Origin: JAUVKT01 sp942491535
GTDB taxonomy: Bacteria > Bacteroidota > Bacteroidia > Bacteroidales > VadinHA17
Direction: 5' to 3'
Assembly (NCBI GenBank): GCA_942491535.1
Contig: CALOBV010000006.1
Location: 310,001-374,000 of the forward strand
Length of the DNA stretch: 64,000 bases
A program made the translations under genes and the position numbers. Shown piece by piece: positions 1 to 7,529 of this stretch (the stretch's first letter is position 1; each line of letters starts with the position of its first letter). Under the pieces are notes generated by a model, which saw only the letters and a program-made list of their open reading frames with translations, did no database searches and was not told the DNA's origin.

Positions 1-1209
1 TTCGCGACGGCTTAATCCTCTTACAGGCCTTGCATCTCCGGTAGAGAAGGGTGGAAAATTATAATGAAGAGTAAATTTCTCTCTGCCCTGCACAAGTACT
101 GTATCAATTATCTTTTCATCCAACTTGGTTCCCAGGGTAACTGTTGTTAATGATTGTGTTTCACCTCTTGTAAATATTGAAGATCCGTGTGCTGCGGGCA
201 GCGCATCAACCTCCGACCATATTGGTCTTATCTCATCTGTTTTGCGACCATCGAGGCGAACCTTATCTGTCAGCACCAGTTGTCTGGCTGCCTCCTTATG
301 TACATCGTGAAAATACTTGTCTACCTGTGCCAGGTTAACCCCATCTTCTTCGGTGAATTGTGATAGAAACTCTTCCTTGACAGCCTCAACAGCCTCACTC
401 CTTGCATGCTTATCGGCCGTTACATTGCGTACTGCTTTAAGGCATTTATCATAAGTCTCATCCCATATTTTCTTTTTCAGATCTTCGTCGTTATCCTCAT
501 GAGAGTACTCTCTCTTCTGGAGAGAACCAACTTCTTTTGCCAGCTCCATCTGAACCTTACAATGTTTCTTGATCTCTTCATGAGCAATCTTCATAGCTTC
601 CAGCATAACATCTTCTGAAACCTCATCCATCTCGCCCTCAACCATCATAATATTTTCATAGGTTGCACCTACAATAATATCAAGGTCAGCATCGACTAAC
701 TGCGTTGCTGTTGGATTAATAACAAACTTACCCTCAATCCTTGCTACCCTTACTTCAGATATTGGTCCTCCGAAAGGAATATCTGAAACGGCCAGACATG
801 CAGAAGCTGCCAATCCCGCAAGTGCATCAGGCAATATATCCTGGTCTGCAGAAATAAGTGTAATAGTTACGAATGTTTCGGCATGGTAATCTTCCGGAAA
901 CAATGGTCTTAGTACCCTGTCTACGAGTCTGGATATTAATATCTCATAATCAGAAGGTCTTGCCTCCCGCTTCATAAATCCTCCAGGGAACCTGCCAAGT
1001 GCAGCATATTTCTCTTTATACTCAACTGACAAAGGCATGAAATCTACATCATCCCTTGCTTCTTTTGCTGAGACAACTGTTGCAAGCAACATTGTCTTAC
1101 CCATCTTTACAACTACTGACCCATCTGCTTGCTTTGCCAGCTTTCCGGTCTCTAATGTGATCGATCTTCCATCGCCAAGATCGATAGTCTTCTCTACTAA
1201 TTTATACAT
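1..1209 (-). CDS. pnp: Polyribonucleotide nucleotidyltransferase (PNPase), 3' part cut off by the window edge
   Basis: PNPase degrades RNA 3' to 5' by phosphorolysis and is the core of the bacterial degradosome. The frame runs from an ATG at 1209 through the window edge, giving 403 codons of a protein that is usually about 700 residues or more. Visible are the first RNase PH domain (from MYKLVEKTIDLGDGR through GRFPGGFMKREARPS and SRLVDRVLRPLFPE), the helical linker, and the beginning of the second RNase PH domain (VRLDGRKTDEIRPI, then HGSSIFTRGETQ). The catalytic second-domain aspartates and the KH and S1 RNA-binding domains lie outside the window. The gene sits directly downstream of rpsO on the same strand, the usual rpsO-pnp order, with a hairpin terminator between them. 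Family assignment is secure. Confidence 0.97.
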   Translation of the reverse strand, partial: MYKLVEKTIDLGDGRSITLETGKLAKQADGSVVVKMGKTMLLATVVSAKEARDDVDFMPLSVEYKEKYAALGRFPGGFMKREARPSDYEILISRLVDRVLRPLFPEDYHAETFVTITLISADQDILPDALAGLAASACLAVSDIPFGGPISEVRVARIEGKFVINPTATQLVDADLDIIVGATYENIMMVEGEMDEVSEDVMLEAMKIAHEEIKKHCKVQMELAKEVGSLQKREYSHEDNDEDLKKKIWDETYDKCLKAVRNVTADKHARSEAVEAVKEEFLSQFTEEDGVNLAQVDKYFHDVHKEAARQLVLTDKVRLDGRKTDEIRPIWSEVDALPAAHGSSIFTRGETQSLTTVTLGTKLDEKIIDTVLVQGREKFTLHYNFPPFSTGDARPVRGLSRRE

Positions 1210-1252
1210 GATTTTTTCTTTATTGAAGTCACGAAATTACATAAATATTAAT

Positions 1253-1280
1253 AAAAAAAGGCAATTTCTAATTGCCTTTT
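1253..1280 (-). terminator. Rho-independent terminator after rpsO
   Basis: Read on the minus strand, an 11-base perfect inverted repeat (AAAAGGCAATT / AATTGCCTTTT with a 3-base loop) runs into a T tract. It lies between the rpsO stop at 1290 and the pnp start at 1209. It should end or attenuate rpsO transcripts before pnp, so pnp expression would depend on read-through. Confidence 0.8.
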
Positions 1281-1289
1281 GCTATTTCA

Positions 1290-1559
1290 TTATTTACGTA
1301 GTTTCAGCGCTTTTATGATTTCTCGATATCGCTCGATATCGTTGGCTTTCAGGTAATCCAGAAGTCTCCTCCTTTTACCTACGAGCTTAATAAGTGCCCT
1401 CTGTGTGCTAAAATCTTTCTTATTTCTCTTAAGATGCTCTGTCAGATGAGCTATCCTGTATGAAAATAGGGCAATCTGTCCTTCGGCTGTTCCAGTATCC
1501 AGCTCCGAAGTTCCATATGATTTAAAAAATTCTTGTTTCTTCTCTGTGGTCAAGTACAT
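1290..1559 (-). CDS. rpsO: 30S ribosomal protein S15
   Basis: S15 is a primary 16S-binding protein of the small-subunit platform. From the ATG at 1559 the product has 89 residues, the normal length for this family, beginning MYLTTEKKQEFF and containing the hallmark stretch GTAEGQIALFSYRI...LTEHLKRNKKDFSTQRAL...VGKRRRLLDYL. The reading frame stays open another 30 codons upstream to 1649, but that extension does not match the family, so the internal ATG is preferred. It is followed by a terminator and then pnp. In many bacteria S15 represses its own mRNA; nothing here shows whether that occurs. Confidence 0.96.
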   Translation of the reverse strand: MYLTTEKKQEFFKSYGTSELDTGTAEGQIALFSYRIAHLTEHLKRNKKDFSTQRALIKLVGKRRRLLDYLKANDIERYREIIKALKLRK

Positions 1560-1819
1560 ATCTGTCAAAAAAATATTATTTGTTCTTAATATTACCTCCC
1601 TGAATTTGGAACGCAAAGATATAGCTTTTTTCTCAAAAAATTCAAACATATATAAAAAAAATAATCAGCCTTAAAAGCTATTAACATAAAACTCAATCTA
1701 TCAGTCTTTTATCTTTAGACAGATCGACAATCATTAATTATACATAAATAACGATTGGAGACCTAAGCTTCTCCAATTAAATGACGCAAATTTTGTGCCG
1801 AAGGTTGCGTAATAAAAGA

Positions 1820-2869
1820 TTAATTTATCTGACCGCTTGATATTAGCTCTCTCAGGGCTGATATTTCAGCTCTTGTTCCCAGTACAAATATCTGATCTTC
1901 CGATGTTAACATGGTGTCGGCCGGTGGATTAACAAGGTAGTCCTTTTTACCATTTTTCATACCAATAATATTCGCCCCTGTTTTATTGGCCACATCCAGC
2001 TCTCTTATGCTTTTATTGGCGAAACATTTTGCCAGGGTTTCACATGAAATTTCCTCTATTTTAACTTTGCTCCTCAGCGGTTCCATCATTACATATTCGA
2101 GGAATTCAACAACATCGGGATCGACAACGAGTCTTGCCATACGTGCTCCGCCAATCTTATCAGGCATTATAATATTGGTAGCTCCGGCCCTCTTCAGCTT
2201 AATATCAGAATTGTCGTCCGATGCTCTGCTAATAATAACAAGGTTCGGGCTCATCTGCCTGGCAGTAAGTACCACGAAGAGGTTGTCGGCATCTACCGGG
2301 AGGGTTGTAATCAGTGCTTTGGCGTTTTCAATATTTGCCTGTTCAAGAATATCCTCACGTGTAGAATCTCCCTCTATATATAGAAATTCTGTGTGCTCAC
2401 GTAGAAATGCTATCACCTCAGGGTCTTTTTCTATAATAAGGAAAATCTCATCATGATCATGAAGGCTCAATGATGCCTGTTTCCCGTTTCTTCCAAAGCC
2501 ACATACTATAATATGGTCTTTAAGTCTGTCAATCTTCTTTTTCACTTTATTATCTTTATAAAAGTGTGTAAATACACCGTCTACAACGAAACGGGTTACC
2601 ATGGTAACAACATATCCGAAAATCCCAAAACTTCCCAGTATAAGAAACATTGTAAATATCTTACCTGGATTGCTAAGCACGGATACCTCTCTGAACCCTA
2701 CGGTTGTCATTGTTATCACGGTCATATAAAGAGCATTAATAACCGAATATCCTTCGATCATCATATAGCCTATTGTTCCCGTCAAAACAACAAATATCAA
2801 CAATAAAACACCTGTTATTGCAGATCTTATCATCGGGGCAGTCTTATGCTCGTAATGGTGCTTTGCCAT
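1820..2869 (-). CDS. Two-TM potassium channel with cytoplasmic TrkA/RCK regulatory domains
   Basis: Inner-membrane K+ channel of the MthK/Kch type. There are two hydrophobic helices near the N-terminus flanking a pore loop, with selectivity-filter sequence TMTTVGFREV about 55-65 residues in. A TrkA-N Rossmann domain follows, with dinucleotide motif VCGFGRNG, then a TrkA-C domain near the C-terminus (NPPADTMLTSEDQIFVLG). The filter reads TVGFRE rather than the common TVGYGD. An upstream in-frame GTG at 2887 would overlap the DUF2851 stop by 14 bases. The ATG at 2869 gives a 4-base gap and a better N-terminus (MAKHHYEHK), so I chose it. The gene is probably co-transcribed with the DUF2851 gene. 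Confidence 0.9.
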   Translation of the reverse strand: MAKHHYEHKTAPMIRSAITGVLLLIFVVLTGTIGYMMIEGYSVINALYMTVITMTTVGFREVSVLSNPGKIFTMFLILGSFGIFGYVVTMVTRFVVDGVFTHFYKDNKVKKKIDRLKDHIIVCGFGRNGKQASLSLHDHDEIFLIIEKDPEVIAFLREHTEFLYIEGDSTREDILEQANIENAKALITTLPVDADNLFVVLTARQMSPNLVIISRASDDNSDIKLKRAGATNIIMPDKIGGARMARLVVDPDVVEFLEYVMMEPLRSKVKIEEISCETLAKCFANKSIRELDVANKTGANIIGMKNGKKDYLVNPPADTMLTSEDQIFVLGTRAEISALRELISSGQIN

Positions 2870-2873
2870 ATAA

Positions 2874-4202
2874 TTATAATGGTTCACCCAGGATCAGTTC
2901 CGATTCGGGGTTAAGTTCATTGCCCAAACTTATCAATTTAGTTCCAATATGGCAATAGAGGCACTTCCTCTTTTTACAATATTCCTCCGTTAGCTCAATT
3001 AATCCCTGTGTTTCAAATGATGACAGGGCATCTATCCCAATAGCATGCCACTGACGTGTAATGCGGTTATTTTCAGGAGGCATGGATTCGGCCAGGTCAA
3101 CAGCCCTGTCGCAGAATTCATTCTTTTTATAGATTTTCCCATACATCCATATTAATGGGACAATGCTGTTAACAATAATTATTTCCTTTAATTTGTCACC
3201 TGCAGCCCCCGGTATCTTTTGGGATTTCCTGCCAAAGCGATAGTGAGTAAGCCAATATCCCGACACTTCAGTGTGGAGCAGATTTGCAATGTTTACATAG
3301 CCCTGTGTTTCTATTATCTTTCTGAAAAGACCATCGTGCCTGGTCATAAGACAGGCCAGTTGTGATATCCGCCGGGTAGGGAAATTTACGGGACGCATCC
3401 TGTGAAATTTCCATATCCAGTGATCCATAGGTTTGAGCCTGTATAATGATTTCAGGGCAGCATATTCTTTCTGTAGTTTAAAAAGGTAAGTATCCTGCTC
3501 ATCCGGTCCGAACAATCCTTCGTTAAGTAAGCCTGCCTGCCCGAACATAAGCGCTTCAACCTGTAGAATGCTATCAGAATGTTTCCTTATCAGCCTGAGT
3601 GGCAGGCTCGTAGAAAGTTGCATAAAAGGTTCTCTGTTTACATTCAACCCAATATTTGAAGCAAGCAGCCTGTATAAGACTTCTTCCCAGTCATTTTTTG
3701 TAGCTTCCAATAAAGATTTTATTCGACCGGTCTTTCTTTCCAGTCTTTTTACAGCCATCTGGAAGATTCCGTGCCTGACAGTAAATTTGTCTATTCTATG
3801 AATGTCAGACCGGCATGCAATAACCGACTCTTCGCTCATATAGTCTTCATAGCGTTTTGCCACTCCGGGAGCAATATTTATTGCAATAGTATCAATAGCT
3901 TCGCCTGCGGCAGACACTGCCTCTCTGTCATTTATAATCACAACATGCAGAATAACATTATTATATGCCTTATCACGATTATGCCCGTGTTCAAACCAGG
4001 ATGATGCCCGATAGTGAATCTCTACATTCCCGGCCCATTCGGTATTAGCAATCTTTATGCGGGCATTCAGAAAGTCGGGCCCGGAGTCCCGGTTGTACAG
4101 CCCCGGGTAAATTATTTTCACATTTTCGTCCGAGGCAGTCTTGAGACCGCGAAGATCAAATAAACCGTTCTTCCACACAAAATGTAGAAAGTGTTCGTTC
4201 AT
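2874..4202 (-). CDS. DUF2851 family protein, function unknown
   Basis: A 442-residue protein matching the Bacteroidota-wide DUF2851 family: it begins MNEHFLHFVWKNGLFD and continues with IYPGLYNRDSGPDFLNARI, WAGNVEIHYRASSWF.HGH and YNNVILHVV. The N-terminal half, with conserved DSGPDF, E-H-Y and H residues, resembles a small metal-dependent enzyme or nuclease-like fold, but no activity is established. The C-terminus carries a CxxCH motif (KCLYCHIGTK, about residues 414-418), which suggests metal binding. There is no signal peptide or membrane segment, so it is probably cytoplasmic. It lies immediately upstream of the K+ channel gene. Confidence 0.85.
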   Translation of the reverse strand: MNEHFLHFVWKNGLFDLRGLKTASDENVKIIYPGLYNRDSGPDFLNARIKIANTEWAGNVEIHYRASSWFEHGHNRDKAYNNVILHVVIINDREAVSAAGEAIDTIAINIAPGVAKRYEDYMSEESVIACRSDIHRIDKFTVRHGIFQMAVKRLERKTGRIKSLLEATKNDWEEVLYRLLASNIGLNVNREPFMQLSTSLPLRLIRKHSDSILQVEALMFGQAGLLNEGLFGPDEQDTYLFKLQKEYAALKSLYRLKPMDHWIWKFHRMRPVNFPTRRISQLACLMTRHDGLFRKIIETQGYVNIANLLHTEVSGYWLTHYRFGRKSQKIPGAAGDKLKEIIIVNSIVPLIWMYGKIYKKNEFCDRAVDLAESMPPENNRITRQWHAIGIDALSSFETQGLIELTEEYCKKRKCLYCHIGTKLISLGNELNPESELILGEPL

Positions 4203-4266
4203 TCCAATAATACTTAGTATACAGCGAGTATAACAAAGATAGAATATACCTTTGGTAAAATGAAAT

Positions 4267-5094
4267 TTATATCAGGCCCCTCTGACTGAGGGAAACAGCC
4301 ATCTGCTCAGCCAGTTCGGCTGCCTTTTCTCCGGCAACTTTATCGAAAGAATCACCACTATCTGCAAAGATTATTCCCCTTGAAGAATTAACCAGCAATC
4401 CACATTTAGCGTTTAATCCATATCTGACTACTTCTTCTAGACTTCCTCCCTGTGCTCCTACTCCCGGTATTAACAAAAAGTGATCGGGAACAATTTTTCT
4501 GATATCTGCAAGCATATCTGCCCTGGTGGCCCCTACCACAAACATCAATTGATCTTCATTACCCCATTCGATAGCCTTTGTAAGCACTCTCTCAAATAAT
4601 TTTACTCCCGATTCAGTATGGTACTGAAAATCATCAGCTCCTTTATTTGATGTCAGGGCAAGAAGTATTACCCACCGGTCGCTATAAGAAAGAAATGGCA
4701 ACACTGAATCTTCTCCCATGTAAGGTGCTACTGTAACAGCATCGAAGCTATTTTCCTCAAAAAATGCCCTGGCATATAGTTTTGATGTATTACCAATATC
4801 ACCTCTTTTGGCATCGGCAATTACAAAAATATCGGGATACTTTTCCTTTATATATTCAGAGGTTTTAGTCAGGCTGATCCATCCTTCGGCCCCCCTGCTT
4901 TCATAAAAAGCCACATTGGGTTTATAAGCAACTGTATACCGGGCTGTAGAGTCAATTATTCTACGATTAAACTCAAATACAGGATCCTTTTCATTAAGAA
5001 GAGATTCAGGGATCTTTTGAATATCACTGTCCAGTCCGACACATAAGAAAGATTTCTTCTTCTTGATATTATCGAAAAGTTGATTTGAGTTCAT
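4267..5094 (-). CDS. pyrF: Orotidine 5'-phosphate decarboxylase
   Basis: Catalyses the last step of de novo UMP synthesis, OMP to UMP plus CO2. The 275-residue product belongs to the longer type-2 PyrF group. The catalytic Asp-Lys-Asp array appears as DAKRGDIGNTSKLYA (residues 94-99 for DAKRGD), preceded by the substrate-binding VGLDSD near residue 19 and followed by the phosphate-binding IPGVGAQGGSLEEV and NSSRGI. It starts at the ATG at 5094, 12 bases after the prfA stop, so purM, prfA and pyrF probably form one operon joining purine and pyrimidine synthesis with translation termination. Another pyrimidine gene, dihydroorotase, lies elsewhere in the window at 23.2 kb. Confidence 0.96.
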   Translation of the reverse strand: MNSNQLFDNIKKKKSFLCVGLDSDIQKIPESLLNEKDPVFEFNRRIIDSTARYTVAYKPNVAFYESRGAEGWISLTKTSEYIKEKYPDIFVIADAKRGDIGNTSKLYARAFFEENSFDAVTVAPYMGEDSVLPFLSYSDRWVILLALTSNKGADDFQYHTESGVKLFERVLTKAIEWGNEDQLMFVVGATRADMLADIRKIVPDHFLLIPGVGAQGGSLEEVVRYGLNAKCGLLVNSSRGIIFADSGDSFDKVAGEKAAELAEQMAVSLSQRGLI

Positions 5095-5106
5095 AACTGA
5101 GCTAGG

Positions 5107-6192
5107 TTATAGGTTACTTGCTTTAAGCCTTTCAGCATTTTCAGCCATCTGTAGCTTGTCAATAATCTCCTGTATGTTCCCATCCATTACTGAAAGCAGA
5201 TTGTACAGGGTCAGGTTTATCCGGTGGTCGGTTACCCTTCCCTGGGGGTAGTTATAGGTTCGTATCTTTGCCGAACGATCACCAGACGATACCATTGTTT
5301 TTCTTTTTGAGGATATATCATCAAGATATTTCTGATATTCAAGGTTATAAAGTCTTGTTCTTAGCTCCTTCATCGCCTTATCCAGATTTTTAAGCTGCGA
5401 CTTTTCATCCTGGCAGGTTACAACGATTCCGGAAGGGACATGGGTAAGCCTGATAGCTGAATAGGTTGTATTTACAGATTGTCCTCCGGGACCTGATGAG
5501 CAATAAGTGTCTTTCCTTATATCTTCGGGTTTAACAACAATATCGAACTCTCCTGCCTCTGGCAAAACCGCTACAGTTGCAGCCGAAGTGTGTACCCTTC
5601 CCTGTGTTTCAGTTTGAGGAACCCTTTGAACCCTGTGTACGCCAGATTCATATTTCATTATTCCATAAACTCCATTCCCTGTTACGCTAAACACTATTTC
5701 CTTGTATCCTCCCACTGTTCCTTCGGCGAGGGTACTAACATCAATTTTCCACTTTTTGTATTCACAGTATTTTGTGTATAGCCTGAACAGGTCGCCTGCA
5801 AATATCGATGCTTCATCGCCTCCTGTGCCGGCCCGGATCTCAACAACTGCATTCTTCTCATCCTCCGGATCGGTTGGAAGTAAGAGTAATTTTATTTCTT
5901 CTTCCATCGAAGGCAGCCTTGAGCTAAGCTCATCGAGTTCCATTTTAGCCATCTCGCGCATCTCCTCTTCCTTCTCTGTGCTTAGAATATTCTTTGCAGA
6001 TTCTATATTACTTATTACATCGAAATATTCGTTGTAGGCTATTATAATGGGTTCAAGCTCTTTATATTCCTTATTAAGCTTTATATAACGATCCATATCG
6101 TTTATTACATCGGGCTCATTAATTAACCTGCCAACTTCTTCAAACCTGTCTTTAACTCCCTTGAGTTTATCAAGGATCATATTATTTGCCAT
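5107..6192 (-). CDS. prfA: Peptide chain release factor 1
   Basis: Recognises UAA and UAG stop codons and triggers peptide release on the ribosome. The 361-residue length is typical. The RF1-type codon-recognition tripeptide PxT is present as PQT (residues 192-194, in HRVQRVPQTETQG), and the universal GGQ that contacts the peptidyl-transferase centre is at 236-238 (SSGPGGQSVNTT). PxT rather than SPF identifies RF1 rather than RF2. It lies 14 bases downstream of purM and 12 bases upstream of pyrF on the same strand. The start is MANNMIL at 6192; an internal ATG four codons later is possible. Confidence 0.97.
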   Translation of the reverse strand: MANNMILDKLKGVKDRFEEVGRLINEPDVINDMDRYIKLNKEYKELEPIIIAYNEYFDVISNIESAKNILSTEKEEEMREMAKMELDELSSRLPSMEEEIKLLLLPTDPEDEKNAVVEIRAGTGGDEASIFAGDLFRLYTKYCEYKKWKIDVSTLAEGTVGGYKEIVFSVTGNGVYGIMKYESGVHRVQRVPQTETQGRVHTSAATVAVLPEAGEFDIVVKPEDIRKDTYCSSGPGGQSVNTTYSAIRLTHVPSGIVVTCQDEKSQLKNLDKAMKELRTRLYNLEYQKYLDDISSKRKTMVSSGDRSAKIRTYNYPQGRVTDHRINLTLYNLLSVMDGNIQEIIDKLQMAENAERLKASNL

Positions 6193-6206
6193 GGGTAAAA
6201 TTGAAT

Positions 6207-7376
6207 TTAATAGTCAAATGCACCGTTTTCACTGGTGATAGTAAGTTTCTTGCCTGAGAACCGGCTACAGTGGCCAATTATTCTCGCGTCAAGCATAAAT
6301 TCTGCTGCTATATCGATAAGCTCAGGGGCAATACTTGCGGGAAGATAAATCTCAAAACGATGTCCCATATTGAAAACCCTGTACATCTCCTTCCAGTCAG
6401 AATCGGATTCTTTCTGTATTATCCTGAATAGTGGCGGAACCGGAAACATATTATCCTTTACTATATGTAACTTATCGACAAAATTCAGAATCTTGGTCTG
6501 TCCTCCACCAGAACAATGTACCATCCCGTGAATATCCTTCCTGAACTTATCCAGTATCCTTTTTACAACAGGAGCATAAGTCCGTGTGGGCGATAAAACG
6601 AGCTTTCCTGCATTAATCCCCAGATCTTCTATTTCCTGGGTCAGGCTATATCCTCCTGAATATACAAGATCGATGGGAACATTTTGATCGTAGCTTTCAG
6701 GGTATTTCTCAGCCAGGTAAGATGAAAAAACGTCATGACGGGCAGATGTCAGTCCATTGCTGCCCATACCGCCGTTATACTCACTCTCATAGCTTGTTTG
6801 CCCGGAAGATGAAAGGCCTACAATTACATCTCCGTCTGCGATACCATCATTACTTATCACATGATCTCTTCTTATTCTGGCCGTGACTGTTGAGTCCACA
6901 ATTATTGTTCTTACCAGATCGCCGACATCAGCCGTTTCTCCACCGGTAAGATGAATATCAATACCCATGCCTCTAAGCCCGGCAAGAACTTCTTCTGTTC
7001 CTTCAATTATACTTTTTATAACTTCTCCGGGGATCAGGTGTTTGTTCCTTCCTATTGTCGATGACAGCAAAATATTTGAAGTAACACCTGTACAGAGAAG
7101 ATCATCAACATTCATAATAATGGCATCCTGTGCAATGCCCTTCCACACTGAAAGATCTCCAGTCTCTTTCCAGTACATATATGCCAGGGATGACTTGGTT
7201 CCGGCTCCGTCTGCATGCATAATATTGCAGTACCTGTCATCACCTCCAAGTATGTCGGGGAGAACTTTGCAGAACGACCTGGGAAAGAGGCCCTTATCAA
7301 GATCCTTAATAGCGCTGTGAACATCTTCTTTAGATGCCGAAACTCCTCTCTTATCATATCTCGATCCGGTTCCCAT
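6207..7376 (-). CDS. purM: Phosphoribosylformylglycinamidine cyclo-ligase (AIR synthetase)
   Basis: Converts FGAM to 5-aminoimidazole ribonucleotide with ATP, step five of purine synthesis. The 389-residue protein is of the long Bacteroidota form. It contains the AIRS N-terminal fold: HADGAGTKSSLAY, where E. coli has a DGVGTK-type loop, then the metal and phosphate loop DAIIMNVDDLLCTG, and later LTGGETADVGDLV and GLSSSGQTSYESEYNGG. It is the first gene of the purM-prfA-pyrF group, with a promoter-like TAnnTTTG element 21-28 bases upstream. It is divergent from the M28 peptidase gene at 7530. Confidence 0.93.
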   Translation of the reverse strand: MGTGSRYDKRGVSASKEDVHSAIKDLDKGLFPRSFCKVLPDILGGDDRYCNIMHADGAGTKSSLAYMYWKETGDLSVWKGIAQDAIIMNVDDLLCTGVTSNILLSSTIGRNKHLIPGEVIKSIIEGTEEVLAGLRGMGIDIHLTGGETADVGDLVRTIIVDSTVTARIRRDHVISNDGIADGDVIVGLSSSGQTSYESEYNGGMGSNGLTSARHDVFSSYLAEKYPESYDQNVPIDLVYSGGYSLTQEIEDLGINAGKLVLSPTRTYAPVVKRILDKFRKDIHGMVHCSGGGQTKILNFVDKLHIVKDNMFPVPPLFRIIQKESDSDWKEMYRVFNMGHRFEIYLPASIAPELIDIAAEFMLDARIIGHCSRFSGKKLTITSENGAFDY

Positions 7377-7396
7377 ATCTCTTTATAATCAGAGGG

Positions 7397-7404
7397 CAAA
7401 TTTA
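7397..7404 (-). promoter_or_regulatory. Candidate -7 box of the purM-prfA-pyrF promoter
   Basis: Read on the minus strand this is TAAATTTG, an exact match to the Bacteroidota -7 consensus TAnnTTTG, 21 bases upstream of the purM ATG. I do not see a clear TTG at the expected -33 spacing, so it is a moderate call. Confidence 0.5.
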
Positions 7405-7529
7405 GTAAAATATATGGAAGATATCTAAATGTTAAATAATGCAAAATCTTACTTCACTAACCCTCATGTGTATAAAAGTTATCTACCTTTACTTATCATA
7501 CCTGAACATATAAAAATCTTATAAACGAT

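Noticed and set aside
1986..2456. A 156-codon plus-strand frame antisense to the K+ channel gene.
   Set aside because: Serine/leucine-rich antisense translation with no family match; the minus-strand gene is certain.
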